A stretch of DNA of 64,000 bases from NCBI RefSeq assembly GCF_002846495.1, contig NZ_PJNE01000001.1, positions 682,001-746,000 on the forward strand. Reading direction: 5' to 3'. Source of the DNA: Phycicoccus duodecadis. Its GTDB lineage: Bacteria; Actinomycetota; Actinomycetes; Actinomycetales; Dermatophilaceae. The position numbers were made by a program, and so were the translations under genes. This document shows positions 1-8,505 of this stretch, piece after piece (the stretch's first letter is position 1; every line of letters begins with the position of its first letter). Below the pieces are notes generated by a model. The model was not told where the DNA came from. It saw only the letters and a list, made by a program, of their open reading frames with translations, and made no database searches.

Positions 1-1465
1 CGAAGTCGGTGACGACGCTCGTGTGGCGCTGCTCGAAGGTGAGCACCTGGCCGGCCAGCATCGTGGCCCGCACCCGCGAGGTCGCCATCGGGTGCACGCG
101 CCCCTGGCGGGGCTCGTCGGCCCGGTGCCAGAGCAGCTTCACCGGCTTGCCCATCGCCTTCGAGATGACCGCGGCCTCCGTGGCGGCGTCGCCGAACAGC
201 TTGTGCCCGAACGACCCTCCGCCGGTGACGACGTTGACCGTGACGGCACCCTGCGGCAGCCCCACGGCTTCGGCGATGTCGCGCTGGGCCACGATGGGCG
301 CCTTGAGCCCGGCCCACACGGTGGCACGGTCGGAGCGCACGTCGGCGATGGCGCAGTTGGGCTCGAGGGCGGCGCTGCTGCGGAACATGAACTCGACCCG
401 CAGGTCGAGGGTGGTCGCGAGCAGCGGCACCGAGGGCACCGCCATCGGCAGCTCGGCCGCCTTGAGCTCGGCCAGGATCGACGCGTCGCTCTCGCCGGTG
501 ACCGACCCGGGGTTCCACTGCACGTCGAGGGCCCGGACGGCGTCGATGCACTGCCCGAAGGTGGCGGCGCGCACCGCCACCCCGGTGGGCACGAGCACGA
601 CGTCGGTGACCCCGGGCATGGCGCGCACCGCGGCCAGGTTGTTCACGAAGCGCGGCGAGCCGTTGAGCTCGGGCGGACGGCAGACCATCGTCGGCAGCGC
701 GTCGGGCACCTGGAGGTCGAGGGTGAACTGCTTGCGGCCGGTGACGGCGGCGAGCGCGTCGTCACGCCCCCGGGGGGTGCCGATGACCGAGAACTCGGAG
801 CGCGGGGTGAGCGCGACCTCGACCGCGACCGTCTCGGTGCTGGCGGCCAGGGTGGCCAGGGCGCCGTAGGTCACACTGCTGCCGGTCGGCCCGGTGACGA
901 CACCGTCCTTGGCGACCAGGGACGACACCTGCGCGCCGAGCTCGATGGCGGCGGCCTGCAGCAGGCGCCCCTTGGCGGTGGCGGCCGCGACCCGGATGGG
1001 TGTGAACATCGACTGCATCGTGTTCGAGCCGCCGGTCAGCTGGTTGAACACCAGCTCGGGGCGCGCCTTCGCGAGCGTGACCCGCACCTTCTCGACGGGG
1101 AGGGTGAGCTCCTCGGCGATGAGCATGGCGGCGGCGGTGGTGATGCCCTGGCCCACCTCGGCCCGCGGGATAGCGAAGTGCGCCACGCCCTGCTCGTCGA
1201 GGGTGATGCTGATCAGCTGCGAGGTCGGCAGGGCCGAGTGCGTCTGCAGGTCGCCGAGGTCGTAGAGCTCGGGGACCTGGGGCGGGCTCGGCACGGCGGC
1301 GTTCGCGGGGGCGGCGCCGACGGTGAGGTCAGCGGCCACGGCGAGGGTGCTGCCCGCCAGGACCCACCCGATGAGGCCACGTCGCGAGACGCCGCGTCCG
1401 TCGGGTCCGGCGGGCCCGGGAGGCAGGTGGCTCGACGCGCGGGCGCGGTCGGGAACGGTCGTCAT
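1..1465 (-). CDS. Tat-exported molybdopterin-dependent oxidoreductase, large subunit (IorB-like), truncated by window edge
   Basis: The minus strand is open from an ATG at 1465 to the window edge, so about 488 residues of the N-terminal part are visible and the C-terminus is missing. Residues 27-45 carry a twin-arginine signal (SRRGLIGWVLAGSTLAVA), so the protein is predicted to be exported folded with its cofactor. The following sequence (PRAEVGQGITTAAAMLIAEE, then a GGGSFGHKLFGDAATEAA block) is typical of the molybdopterin-binding large subunit of the xanthine dehydrogenase / isoquinoline 1-oxidoreductase beta family, which hydroxylates aldehydes or N-heterocycles. A GGAAGGA ribosome site precedes the ATG. 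The partner [2Fe-2S] subunit would be expected beyond the edge; the substrate cannot be told from sequence. Confidence 0.85.
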   Translation of the reverse strand, partial: MTTVPDRARASSHLPPGPAGPDGRGVSRRGLIGWVLAGSTLAVAADLTVGAAPANAAVPSPPQVPELYDLGDLQTHSALPTSQLISITLDEQGVAHFAIPRAEVGQGITTAAAMLIAEELTLPVEKVRVTLAKARPELVFNQLTGGSNTMQSMFTPIRVAAATAKGRLLQAAAIELGAQVSSLVAKDGVVTGPTGSSVTYGALATLAASTETVAVEVALTPRSEFSVIGTPRGRDDALAAVTGRKQFTLDLQVPDALPTMVCRPPELNGSPRFVNNLAAVRAMPGVTDVVLVPTGVAVRAATFGQCIDAVRALDVQWNPGSVTGESDASILAELKAAELPMAVPSVPLLATTLDLRVEFMFRSSAALEPNCAIADVRSDRATVWAGLKAPIVAQRDIAEAVGLPQGAVTVNVVTGGGSFGHKLFGDAATEAAVISKAMGKPVKLLWHRADEPRQGRVHPMATSRVRATMLAGQVLTFEQRHTSVVTDF

Positions 1466-1612
1466 CGACGTGTCCTTCCTGCACCTCGTCGACCGGGCAC
1501 GTCGTCGTGTCCGCAGGGGAATCGACCAGGAGCGGGTACAGCACGTTCGGAGCCCTCCCCCGCACCGGATGGGCCGGCCCGCCCACCGTGGCCGGTCGAC
1601 CGAGCCGGCCCG

Positions 1613-1618
1613 TACGGT
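1613..1618 (+). promoter_or_regulatory. -10 element (TACGGT) of a probable leaderless promoter
   Basis: TACGGT ends six bases before the ATG at 1625 and there is no Shine-Dalgarno sequence in between. This matches a TAnnnT-plus-6 arrangement seen before many starts in this window and suggests the transcript begins at the start codon. Confidence 0.45.
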
Positions 1619-1624
1619 GGGTCG

Positions 1625-3625
1625 ATGGCGAACCGGCTCGCGCAGTCCCTGTCCCCGTACCTGCTGCAGCACGCCGACAACCCGGTCGACTGGTGGGAGT
1701 GGGGCGAGGATGCCTTCGCCGAGGCCGCCCGCCGCGACGTGCCGGTGTTCCTCTCGGTGGGGTACGCCGCGTGTCACTGGTGCCACGTGATGGCGCACGA
1801 GTGCTTCGAGGACGACGAGGTGGCGCAGGTGCTGTCGGCCGGCTTCGTGGCCGTCAAGGTCGACCGCGAGGAGCGCCCCGACGTCGACGCCGTCTACATG
1901 GCCGCCACCACGGCCCTGACGGGGCACGGCGGCTGGCCGATGACCTGCCTGCTGACGCCGGCGGGTGACCCCTTCTTCGCCGGCACCTACCTCCCGAAGG
2001 CCCAACTGCTGGGGCTGCTCGACAACGCCGGGCGGGCCTGGCGCGACCAGCGCGAGCAGGTCGTGGCCTCCGGCAGCCACGTGGCCCAGCGACTCCGGGA
2101 GGTCACCGGCCCTCCGGCCCCGGCCGCGGTCGGCCCGGAGGTGCTGGCGGACGCCGTGGTGCGCCTCCGCGGCCAGTACGACGACGCCCGCGGCGGCTTC
2201 GGCGGGGCCCCGAAGTTCCCGCCGTCGATGGTGCTGGAGTTCCTGCTGCGCCACCACGCCCGCACCGGCACGGCCGACGCCCTGGCGATGGTGCGCGGCA
2301 CCTGCGAGGCCATGGCCCGGGGCGGGATGTACGACCAGCTCGGCGGGGGCTTCGCGCGCTACGCGGTCGACGCCGCCTGGGTCGTGCCGCACTTCGAGAA
2401 GATGCTCTACGACAACGCCCTCCTCCTGCGGGTGTACGCGCACCTGTGGCGCAGCACCGGCGACCCGCTGGCGCGCCGCGTGGCCGAGGAGACCGCCGCC
2501 TTCCTGCTGCGGGACCTGCTGACGCCCGAGGGTGCCTTCGCCTCCGCGCTGGATGCCGACACGGTGGTCGACGGCCACTCCCACGAGGGGCTGACCTACG
2601 CCTGGACGCCCGCGCAGCTGGCCGAGGTGCTGGGGGCCGACGACGGCCCGCGGGCGGCCGCCCTGCTCGAGGTGACCCCCGAGGGCACCTTCGAGGCCGG
2701 CGCCTCGACGCTGCAGCTCCGCGCCGACCCGGCTGACCCGGTGTGGTGGGAGGGGGTCCGGGCGCGGCTGCTGGCGGCCCGGGCCGAGCGGCCCCAGCCG
2801 GCGCGCGACGACAAGGTGGTCACCGCCTGGAACGGCCTGGCGGTGGCCGCCCTGGCCGACGCCGGCGCCCTGCTGGGCCGGCCCGACCTCGTCGCCGCCG
2901 CCGCCCGGGCCGCCGACCACGTGCTCGCCACGCACCTCGTCGACGGGGTGCTGCACCGCACCTCCCGGGCCGGCCGGGTGTCGCAGGCGCCCGGCGTGCT
3001 CGACGACCACGCCGACCTGGCCGAGGGCCTGCTGGCCCTGCACCAGGCGAGCGGCGACGCCCGCTGGTTCGCTGCCGCCACCGAGCTGCTCGACCGGGCG
3101 CTCCTGCGGTTCGTGGACGACGACGGCACCGTGCACGACACCGCCCACGACGCCCCGACGCTGTTCAGCCGCCCCGCGAGCCGCAGCGACAACGCCGAGC
3201 CCGCGGGCGCATCCGCGCTGGCCCACGCCCTGCTCACCGCGGCGGCACTGGGCGGCCCCACCCGCCACCGCGCGGCGGCCGAGCAGGCCCTCGCGGCGTG
3301 CGGCTCCGTGGCCACCGGTGAGCCGCGGTTCGCCGGATGGGCGCTTGCGGTGGCCGAGGCCGTGGCGGCCGGGCCACTGCAGGTGGCGGTGGTCGGTGAC
3401 GGACCGGACGCGGAGGCGCTGCTGGCGGCCGTACGCCGCTCGGGCTCGCCGGGCCTGGTGCACGTGGCCGGCGCACCGGACGCTCCCGGCATCCCCCTGC
3501 TGGCGTCGCGGCCCCTGGTCGACGGCCGGGCCGCGGCCTACGTGTGCCGGGGCTTCGTGTGCGACCGCCCGGTCACCGACCCCGGCGCCGTCGTCGCCGC
3601 CGTCGGGCCCGTTCCCCAGGCCTGA
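1625..3625 (+). CDS. DUF255 thioredoxin-domain protein (YyaL / SPATA20 family)
   Basis: A 666-residue protein, the usual length for the family. The N-terminal ~170 residues form a thioredoxin-like domain with the family motif CHWCHVM (Cys50, Cys53), followed by a long region resembling an (alpha/alpha)6 barrel as in N-acylglucosamine 2-epimerases and glycosidases. The opening LSPYLLQHADNPVDW is diagnostic for DUF255. No signal peptide is present, so it is cytosolic. Its biochemical role is not established in bacteria; a redox or sugar-linked function is only inferred. It stands alone, divergent from the molybdopterin oxidoreductase. The start is supported by the -10-like TACGGT six bases upstream and by N-terminal conservation. 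Longer upstream extensions in this frame run through the divergent gene and are not credible. Confidence 0.93.
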   Translation: MANRLAQSLSPYLLQHADNPVDWWEWGEDAFAEAARRDVPVFLSVGYAACHWCHVMAHECFEDDEVAQVLSAGFVAVKVDREERPDVDAVYMAATTALTGHGGWPMTCLLTPAGDPFFAGTYLPKAQLLGLLDNAGRAWRDQREQVVASGSHVAQRLREVTGPPAPAAVGPEVLADAVVRLRGQYDDARGGFGGAPKFPPSMVLEFLLRHHARTGTADALAMVRGTCEAMARGGMYDQLGGGFARYAVDAAWVVPHFEKMLYDNALLLRVYAHLWRSTGDPLARRVAEETAAFLLRDLLTPEGAFASALDADTVVDGHSHEGLTYAWTPAQLAEVLGADDGPRAAALLEVTPEGTFEAGASTLQLRADPADPVWWEGVRARLLAARAERPQPARDDKVVTAWNGLAVAALADAGALLGRPDLVAAAARAADHVLATHLVDGVLHRTSRAGRVSQAPGVLDDHADLAEGLLALHQASGDARWFAAATELLDRALLRFVDDDGTVHDTAHDAPTLFSRPASRSDNAEPAGASALAHALLTAAALGGPTRHRAAAEQALAACGSVATGEPRFAGWALAVAEAVAAGPLQVAVVGDGPDAEALLAAVRRSGSPGLVHVAGAPDAPGIPLLASRPLVDGRAAAYVCRGFVCDRPVTDPGAVVAAVGPVPQA

Positions 3626-4093
3626 CCTGGGGTCGAGGGGTCCCGCGGACGCCGGGAGGCACAGAGGGAGAGGCAGCCGGGCGCCGGAGCACCCGATCGC
3701 CGCCGTCCCGGCGTCCGCCGACCCTCGCTGCGGTCCCGAAGGACCGTGCGGGGCCGAACGGGCAGGGTGCGAACACCCGCCTGTTGGGTCAAGGGGCCGG
3801 GTACGGGCAGGCGCGCGTCGGCCGGTGGTGGGATGCGAGGGGGCCGGGGCCGCCCGGGCGGGTCACGCCCGGGGTGGAGGTCGTGGTCGTCGGGCGCCGC
3901 TCGCGTCCCTCGGTGAGGGAGCGGGCACGCGAGGGCATCAGGGCGGCGCGGGGTTCCCGCGGCTGCCTGTTGCCTGTTCTCGACGACATGACCCAGCCTG
4001 GTGCTCGCGCCGGGGTCCCCTGCTGAACCACGGCTGAACGCAGCGAGGGTAGCAGCGCGGGAGCCCCTCTGGACAGGGGCACCCGCCGGCGCG
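3626..4093. other. 468-base gene-free stretch with strong inverted repeats; candidate structured RNA
   Basis: No open frame here has a credible start or a resemblance to a known family. The region has unusually ordered secondary structure. A perfect 13-bp inverted repeat joins 3645-3657 (GCGGACGCCGGGA) to 3706-3718. A hairpin CGGTCC-CGAA-GGACCG lies at 3731-3746. A second hairpin with the same CGAA loop, GGGTG-CGAA-CACCC, lies at 3765-3778. The first repeat sits just after the DUF255 stop and could act as a terminator; the following hairpins are not explained by that. It is not RNase P RNA, tmRNA or SRP RNA by any signature I can recognise. Confidence 0.4.
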
Positions 4094-4939
4094 TCAGCCC
4101 CCGAGGCGCCCGGTGACCAGCGTCCGGGTGGCGCCACCCACGAGGACGGCGCCGGACAGCTCGACGGTGACCTCGATGCGGCCCGCGCGGCCGATCGCGC
4201 CCCCCTGCGCGGCGACGTAGCGCGGCGGCATCAGCCCGGCGGGGACCAGCCACTGGGCCAGGCCGGCGTTGAGGCTGCCCGTGACGGGGTCCTCGGACGC
4301 GTCGCGGCCGTCGGCGTAGAACGCGCGGACCTCGAGCCCGCAGCCGTCGGGGTGGGCGCCGTCGGGCCAGCGGGCGGCCAGCCCCACCTTGAGACCGTCG
4401 AGACGGGCGAGGTCGACCCGGCGGGCCAGGAGCGCCTCGGGGTCGTCCAGGAGGACGCCGACCCAGCCGGGGCCGTTGTCGACCCACGCCATCTCGAGGA
4501 CCTCGCCGGCGTCGAGGCCGAGGGCGGACGTCACGCGCTCGCGGTCGGCCGTCCCGACCGGCCCCGAGCGCACCAGCGGCGGGGCCTCGAACGCCAGCAG
4601 CGAGCCCCGCCGAACCCGAACGAGCCCGGCGGCGCACTCCTGCACGACGACGTCGGCGTCGCGCGGCACCCCACCGGCCTCGAGCCAGGCGTGGGCCGAC
4701 CCGAGGGTGGGGTGGCCGGCGAAGGGCAGCTCGCCGCCGGTCGTCCAGATGCGCACCCGGTAGTCGGCGTCCGGGCGCGTCGGAGCGCACAGGAAGGTCG
4801 TCTCGGACAGGTTCGTCCACCGGGCGATCGCCGCCATGTCGGCCTCGCCCAGGTCGTCGGCGTCGTGCACCACCGCCAGGGCGTTGCCGAGGAACGGGGT
4901 GCTGGAGAACACGTCGACCATCCGGACATCGCGCATCCG
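4094..4939 (-). CDS. PhzF-family isomerase/epimerase
   Basis: A 281-residue PhzF-family protein: N-terminal MVDVFSSTPFLGNALAVV, catalytic-site NLSETTF, GGELPFAGHPTLGSA and the C-terminal DPVTGSLNAGLAQWL are all family signatures. With the ATG at 4939 the active-site glutamate falls at residue 45, the same number as in PhzF, which decided this start. A GTG at 4993 overlapping the previous stop as GTGA is possible but adds 18 residues with no counterpart in the family. The family catalyses isomerisations of small metabolites. Without phz genes nearby the substrate is unknown, and phenazine synthesis is not implied. It lies directly downstream of the small exported protein gene on the same strand. 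Confidence 0.88.
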   Translation of the reverse strand, partial: RMRDVRMVDVFSSTPFLGNALAVVHDADDLGEADMAAIARWTNLSETTFLCAPTRPDADYRVRIWTTGGELPFAGHPTLGSAHAWLEAGGVPRDADVVVQECAAGLVRVRRGSLLAFEAPPLVRSGPVGTADRERVTSALGLDAGEVLEMAWVDNGPGWVGVLLDDPEALLARRVDLARLDGLKVGLAARWPDGAHPDGCGLEVRAFYADGRDASEDPVTGSLNAGLAQWLVPAGLMPPRYVAAQGGAIGRAGRIEVTVELSGAVLVGGATRTLVTGRLGG

Positions 4940-4989
4940 GTCATGCAACCACGAGCCCGCCACCCGCGAGGCGGGGACGGGCTCGGCGG

Positions 4990-5469
4990 TCACTTACAGG
5001 GGTTGAACCCCGTGACGTCGCCGGTGATGGTGCCGGTGCCGCCGGTGCCCGTGGAGTACGAGAAGGTCGCGGTGCCGTTGGCGGAGTTGCCCTTGGACAC
5101 CTGCAGGTCCGCCGCGAAGATCACGTAGACGGTGCTCGTCCCCGCGGGGATCGAGATCGTCGTGCTCCCGCCGCCGTTCGGGCCGGCCTCGATGACCTGG
5201 GCGTCCGGGTAGTTGGGCGCCGAGACCGACAGGAAGGTGACCGTGGTGGCGACCGAGCTGGTGACCTGGAACTCCAGCTTGTAGCCGAACTCCTTGCCGG
5301 CGACCGACTGGCCGGGGTACTTGCACCCCTCACCGTCGAAGGTGAAGACGACGCCGGACGACGCGGCGGCCATCGGTGCGGCGACGCCGACGGCGATCAC
5401 CGGGACGGCCCAGGCCGCAACGGTCGTGAGAGTACGCCGGCTCGTGAGCCGGTCAGTGTTGACCTGCAT
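4990..5469 (-). CDS. Small exported hypothetical protein with Tat-like signal peptide
   Basis: A 159-residue protein with an N-terminal export signal: twin arginines at 11-12 (TSRRTLTTVAAWAVPVIAVG), a hydrophobic stretch and an AAAS cleavage region near residue 37. The mature ~120 residues are rich in Thr, Ser, Val and Gly with alternating hydrophobic residues, suggesting a beta-sandwich. Two cysteines, one early (in GEGCKYPG) and one at the penultimate position, could form a disulfide. I do not recognise the family. The gene is preceded at 46-78 nt by three direct repeats with an 11-nt period, which suggests control by a response regulator. Base usage is less extreme than in its neighbours. 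Confidence 0.75.
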   Translation of the reverse strand: MQVNTDRLTSRRTLTTVAAWAVPVIAVGVAAPMAAASSGVVFTFDGEGCKYPGQSVAGKEFGYKLEFQVTSSVATTVTFLSVSAPNYPDAQVIEAGPNGGGSTTISIPAGTSTVYVIFAADLQVSKGNSANGTATFSYSTGTGGTGTITGDVTGFNPCK

Positions 5470-5514
5470 TGAATTGTTCCCTGCTGCTCACTGCCGACCC
5501 CCTGCGGTCGACGA

Positions 5515-5547
5515 GTAAGGACAGCGTAAAGGAAAAGTAAAGTCCCC
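5515..5547 (-). promoter_or_regulatory. Triple direct repeat with 11-nt period (response-regulator-type box)
   Basis: On the plus strand GTAAGG, GTAAAG and GTAAAG begin at 5515, 5526 and 5537, exactly one helical turn apart. Read towards the exported-protein gene these are CTTTAC, CTTTAC and CCTTAC. OmpR/PhoP-type response regulators bind such 11-nt direct repeats. The site lies 46-78 nt upstream of the ATG at 5469 in an otherwise AT-poor genome. The regulator is not in the window. Confidence 0.5.
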
Positions 5548-5617
5548 GCTGACCGAACGGGACGGCCGAACCACAGCGCACCCCCGGCCGGACTCCGGAT
5601 CCAGGTGTCTTCGCAGG

Positions 5618-6397
5618 TCAGAGTACGTGTAGGCGGTACGCGGGGTCGCGGTCCGCGAGGAGCTCGGCCGCCCGTTCGGGGTCGACGAAGGCCGCCGTGG
5701 CCCACACGTCGGCCCAGAGCAGGTCCGGGCCGACCACGCTGGCCGAGCCCGCCCGGGTCACCGGGGTGCCCCGCCGGGGGTCCAGCACGTGCCCCCCGCG
5801 CTGGGCCGCACCCGACGTCGCCACCGCGCCACGACGCAGGGTGACGACCTCGGCCACCTGCCCCGCGTGGCGGGGATCCTCGAGGCCGATGCGCCACACG
5901 GGGGCGGCGAACCCCGGACCGCGACCGGTCCCGACGACCACGTCGCCCCCGGCTCCGATGCTGTAGGCGATCTCCGGGACGAGGTCGAGGTGGGCGGCCG
6001 CCCCGGCCACCGCCCAGCCCTTGACCAGGCCGGTCGGGTCGAACGTGGGCCGCTCGCCGCGACGGGCCCGCCAGGCGCGGAACAGCCCGTCGGTGCGTTC
6101 CTCGGCCTCGAGGCACAGCTCGGTCACGTCGGCGACCCACGCGTGCACCTCGTCGACCTCCCCGTGCTGGAGGCGCAGCAGGTCGCTGTCGGCGCGCCAG
6201 GTCGAGAGGACCCGGTCGACGCATCGCAGGTGCGCGAACACCCGCTGCACGCCGGCCTCGACGTCGGGCCGGGTGGGCTCGAGGGCGCGGACGTGGACGC
6301 TGACGGCGGTCCCCATCACGGGCTCGACCCAGGCCCGGCGGGCCAGGACCGGCGGTGGTGGGCCGGCCGGTGTCACCGGGATCTCGGCGGTGATCAC
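5618..6397 (-). CDS. apbE: FAD:protein FMN transferase (ApbE family)
   Basis: A 259-residue ApbE-family protein. ApbE transfers FMN from FAD onto a Ser/Thr of a target protein through a phosphoester bond, with Mg. Visible family elements are VMGTAVSVHV near the N-terminus, DPTGLVKGWAV, SIGAGGDVVV, and GGHVLDPRRGTPV near the C-terminus. It is shorter than many homologues and shows no clear lipoprotein signal, so export is uncertain. The GTG start at 6397 overlaps the stop of the FMN-binding gene (GTGA), giving translational coupling. This strongly implies that the upstream FMN-binding protein is its substrate. It closes a three-gene operon with the ferric-reductase-like gene. Confidence 0.93.
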   Translation of the reverse strand: MITAEIPVTPAGPPPPVLARRAWVEPVMGTAVSVHVRALEPTRPDVEAGVQRVFAHLRCVDRVLSTWRADSDLLRLQHGEVDEVHAWVADVTELCLEAEERTDGLFRAWRARRGERPTFDPTGLVKGWAVAGAAAHLDLVPEIAYSIGAGGDVVVGTGRGPGFAAPVWRIGLEDPRHAGQVAEVVTLRRGAVATSGAAQRGGHVLDPRRGTPVTRAGSASVVGPDLLWADVWATAAFVDPERAAELLADRDPAYRLHVL

Positions 6398-6942
6398 AGG
6401 TGCGCCTGGTCCAGCGCCGACTGCAGGGACCGGATGTAGCCGTCGGAGGTGAAGGTGGCGCCCGAGACCATGTCGATGCCGGCGCTCTGGGCGGCGACGA
6501 CCTCACCGTTGAGGACCGGCACCGCGTAGGAGTTGATCTCCTGGTCCTGGCGGCCGTTCCACGGCACCTGGGTCACGACGGACCGGGTGACCTTGCCGCC
6601 CGCGACGGTGATCGCGACCTGGACCGGGCCGTACCGGGTGTCGACGGCGTCGCCGGTGTAGGTCTTCGCCGCGGACGACCCGGAGGAGCCGGACGAGCCC
6701 GACGAGGTGCTCGGGGTGCTGGGGGTGGCGGTCGACCCCGTGCCGGTGGTGTCCGGCGGGGCGGTGCCCGGCGTGGCGGTCGAGCCGGTGCCGCCGGCGG
6801 CCCCCGGGGAGGTGCCGTTGGCGGCGGTGCCGCCGGCGGCCACGATGCTCGTCGTCCCCGCCGCGTTCGTGGAGGTGTGGTAGCTGAACAGCAGGACCAG
6901 CGCCGAGACCGTGCTCAGCACCCAGGTGGTGATCCGTCGCAT
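6394..6942 (-). CDS. Exported FMN-binding domain protein (flavinylation target)
   Basis: A 182-residue protein: an N-terminal membrane/secretion segment (residues 5-20), then a long Gly/Ser/Thr/Pro-rich linker (about 25-92), then an FMN-binding domain like those of RnfG/NqrC. The flavinylation motif SGAT is at residues 160-163, where FMN would be attached to Thr163 by ApbE, encoded immediately downstream with a 4-nt overlap. The GGAGAGGAA ribosome site just before the ATG at 6942 fixes this start; longer readings run into the upstream gene. The protein is inferred to be anchored outside the membrane and to pass electrons from the ferric-reductase-like protein to an extracellular acceptor. The acceptor is unknown. 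Confidence 0.9.
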   Translation of the reverse strand: MRRITTWVLSTVSALVLLFSYHTSTNAAGTTSIVAAGGTAANGTSPGAAGGTGSTATPGTAPPDTTGTGSTATPSTPSTSSGSSGSSGSSAAKTYTGDAVDTRYGPVQVAITVAGGKVTRSVVTQVPWNGRQDQEINSYAVPVLNGEVVAAQSAGIDMVSGATFTSDGYIRSLQSALDQAHL

Positions 6943-6967
6943 GGGTTCCTCTCCGTGGCCGGGGTGG

Positions 6968-8392
6968 TCAGTAGGCGAAGCGCTCGAGGTGGACGGCGTC
7001 GCGCGCCACCCCGGCCTCGAGGGCGGCGGCGTGCACGGCATCCATCCAGGCGTCGTTGCCACAGACGTAGACGTCGTGCTCGGCCACGTCGGGGACGATC
7101 TCGCGCAGCGCCTGGGCGTCGCTCAGGTGCGCGGCCTGCCGCGGCAGCCAGCTGGCGCGGCCCGGGATGCGGCGCCCCTCGACCTGCACGTAGCGGGCGC
7201 CACGGGCGGTGGCCAGGGCCTGCAGCTCGTCGGCCAGCACGGCCTCGGCCTGCGAGCGCACCCGGTGCACGACGGTCACGTCGCCCGGCCGCTGGGGCAG
7301 CTCCTCGAGGAGCGCGCGCAGGGGCGTGATGCCGATGCCCGAGCCCATGAGGAGGACCTTGCGGTGGGCGCGGACGCCGCCGTGGAGCCGGCCGTACGGG
7401 CCCTCCAGCAGCACGCGGGTGCCCGGTCGCAGCGAGGCCAGTCGAGCCGACCCGTCGCCGACGTGCGCCGCCGTGAGGCGCAGCGTGCGCCCGTCCGGCG
7501 CGGCCGAGATGGAGTAGGGGTTGGCGCGGCTCCAGCCCGGCCCGTCGAGGAAGCGCCACTGGAAGAACTGCCCGGCCCGGGCCGGGAGGGCGCGCACGCC
7601 GTCGCCACCCACGGTCACGGTGGTGACGCCGGGGGCCTCCTCGCGGACGTCGAGGACGCGGATGGGTGAGCGCAGCGAGCGCCACACGGGAACCCCCACC
7701 CGGAAGACCAGCACCGCGGCGGCGGTGGTGCCCCACAGGCCCCACCAGAAGACGGTGGCGGCGGTGGAGTCGAGGAACTGCGCGCCGGTCCAGAGCTGGT
7801 GCGGCAGGACCAGGCCCGCGCCCAGGTAGGCGTAGAGATGGAGGAGGTGCCAGGACTCGTAGCGCAGCCTCCGGCGGGCACGCTTGACGGAGGTGACGAC
7901 CACCACGACCAGGGCCGCGGTGCCGGCGAACGCCAGCAACATCCCCGGGTAGTTGACGACGAAGTCCCAGGTGGTGCCCCAGATGCCGAGCGCGCTCGAG
8001 GCGGCGTAGCCCAGGGTGATGAGGACGATGTGCGCCATCAGGAGGGTGAACGAGGTGAAGCCCACCAGGCGGTGCACCCGGGCCAGCTCGTCCTGGCCCC
8101 AGGCCTGCTCGACCCACGGCACGCGGGCCATCAGGATCACCTGGAGCAGCAGCAGCGCCGAGGCGACCAGGCCGGCGACCCGCCCGGTCGAGGTGAGGAA
8201 GCCGCCCCACGTGGTGAGGTCCTGCACGCCGCCGCCGGCCACCCAGAGGGCGACGACCGCGAGGATCACGGCCCAGCCGGCCGCGGCGGTGGCGTCGCGC
8301 CACCAGCGGGGCACCGGCGCGAGGGGGGCTCGGCGGCGCCGGGGGGAGGTGGCGGTGGTGGCGCGCTGGGCCCTCACCGTGCTCGTCGTCAT
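6968..8392 (-). CDS. Ferric-reductase-like transmembrane protein with FAD/NAD(P)-binding domain
   Basis: A 474-residue protein. The N-terminal half has about six membrane helices with histidines suited to b-type heme binding (ARVHRLVGF, LLMAHIVLI, ESWHLLHLYAYLG, LVLPHQLW). The C-terminal half is a ferredoxin-NADP reductase-like module with the FAD site RANPYSISAAP and the nucleotide site MGSGIGITPLRALL. It should oxidise cytosolic NAD(P)H and move electrons across the membrane. It is the first gene of the operon with the FMN-binding protein and apbE, so the three form a trans-membrane flavin electron path. The start at 8392 (MTTSTVRAQ) was chosen because upstream codons overlap the divergent amylosucrase promoter. 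Confidence 0.9.
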   Translation of the reverse strand: MTTSTVRAQRATTATSPRRRRAPLAPVPRWWRDATAAAGWAVILAVVALWVAGGGVQDLTTWGGFLTSTGRVAGLVASALLLLQVILMARVPWVEQAWGQDELARVHRLVGFTSFTLLMAHIVLITLGYAASSALGIWGTTWDFVVNYPGMLLAFAGTAALVVVVVTSVKRARRRLRYESWHLLHLYAYLGAGLVLPHQLWTGAQFLDSTAATVFWWGLWGTTAAAVLVFRVGVPVWRSLRSPIRVLDVREEAPGVTTVTVGGDGVRALPARAGQFFQWRFLDGPGWSRANPYSISAAPDGRTLRLTAAHVGDGSARLASLRPGTRVLLEGPYGRLHGGVRAHRKVLLMGSGIGITPLRALLEELPQRPGDVTVVHRVRSQAEAVLADELQALATARGARYVQVEGRRIPGRASWLPRQAAHLSDAQALREIVPDVAEHDVYVCGNDAWMDAVHAAALEAGVARDAVHLERFAY

Positions 8393-8505
8393 GGGGACGA
8401 ATATTCTCCCCTTCCCTATGCGCCGGCTGTGAGCCGGTTCGGAGGGCACCGTGAGCCCGCGGCCGCCTGCTGGTGGACATGGTGGAAACGCTTGCGCGGT
8501 TCCGC

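Noticed and set aside
23..1624. N-terminal extension of the DUF255 frame to position 23
   Set aside because: This segment is antisense to the molybdopterin oxidoreductase; the family N-terminus is at 1625.
3626..4093. RNase P RNA, tmRNA or SRP RNA in the gene-free stretch
   Set aside because: None of their conserved core sequences is present; only unassigned hairpins are seen.
4990..5326. Alternative His/Arg-rich frames within the exported-protein gene
   Set aside because: They are out-of-frame readings of the same strand with no start context, while the main frame has a clear signal peptide.
8484..8505. LacI-type operator upstream of the amylosucrase gene (GGAAACGCTTGCG)
   Set aside because: Only three of five positions are symmetric around the CG centre, and no LacI regulator gene is nearby; too weak to report.
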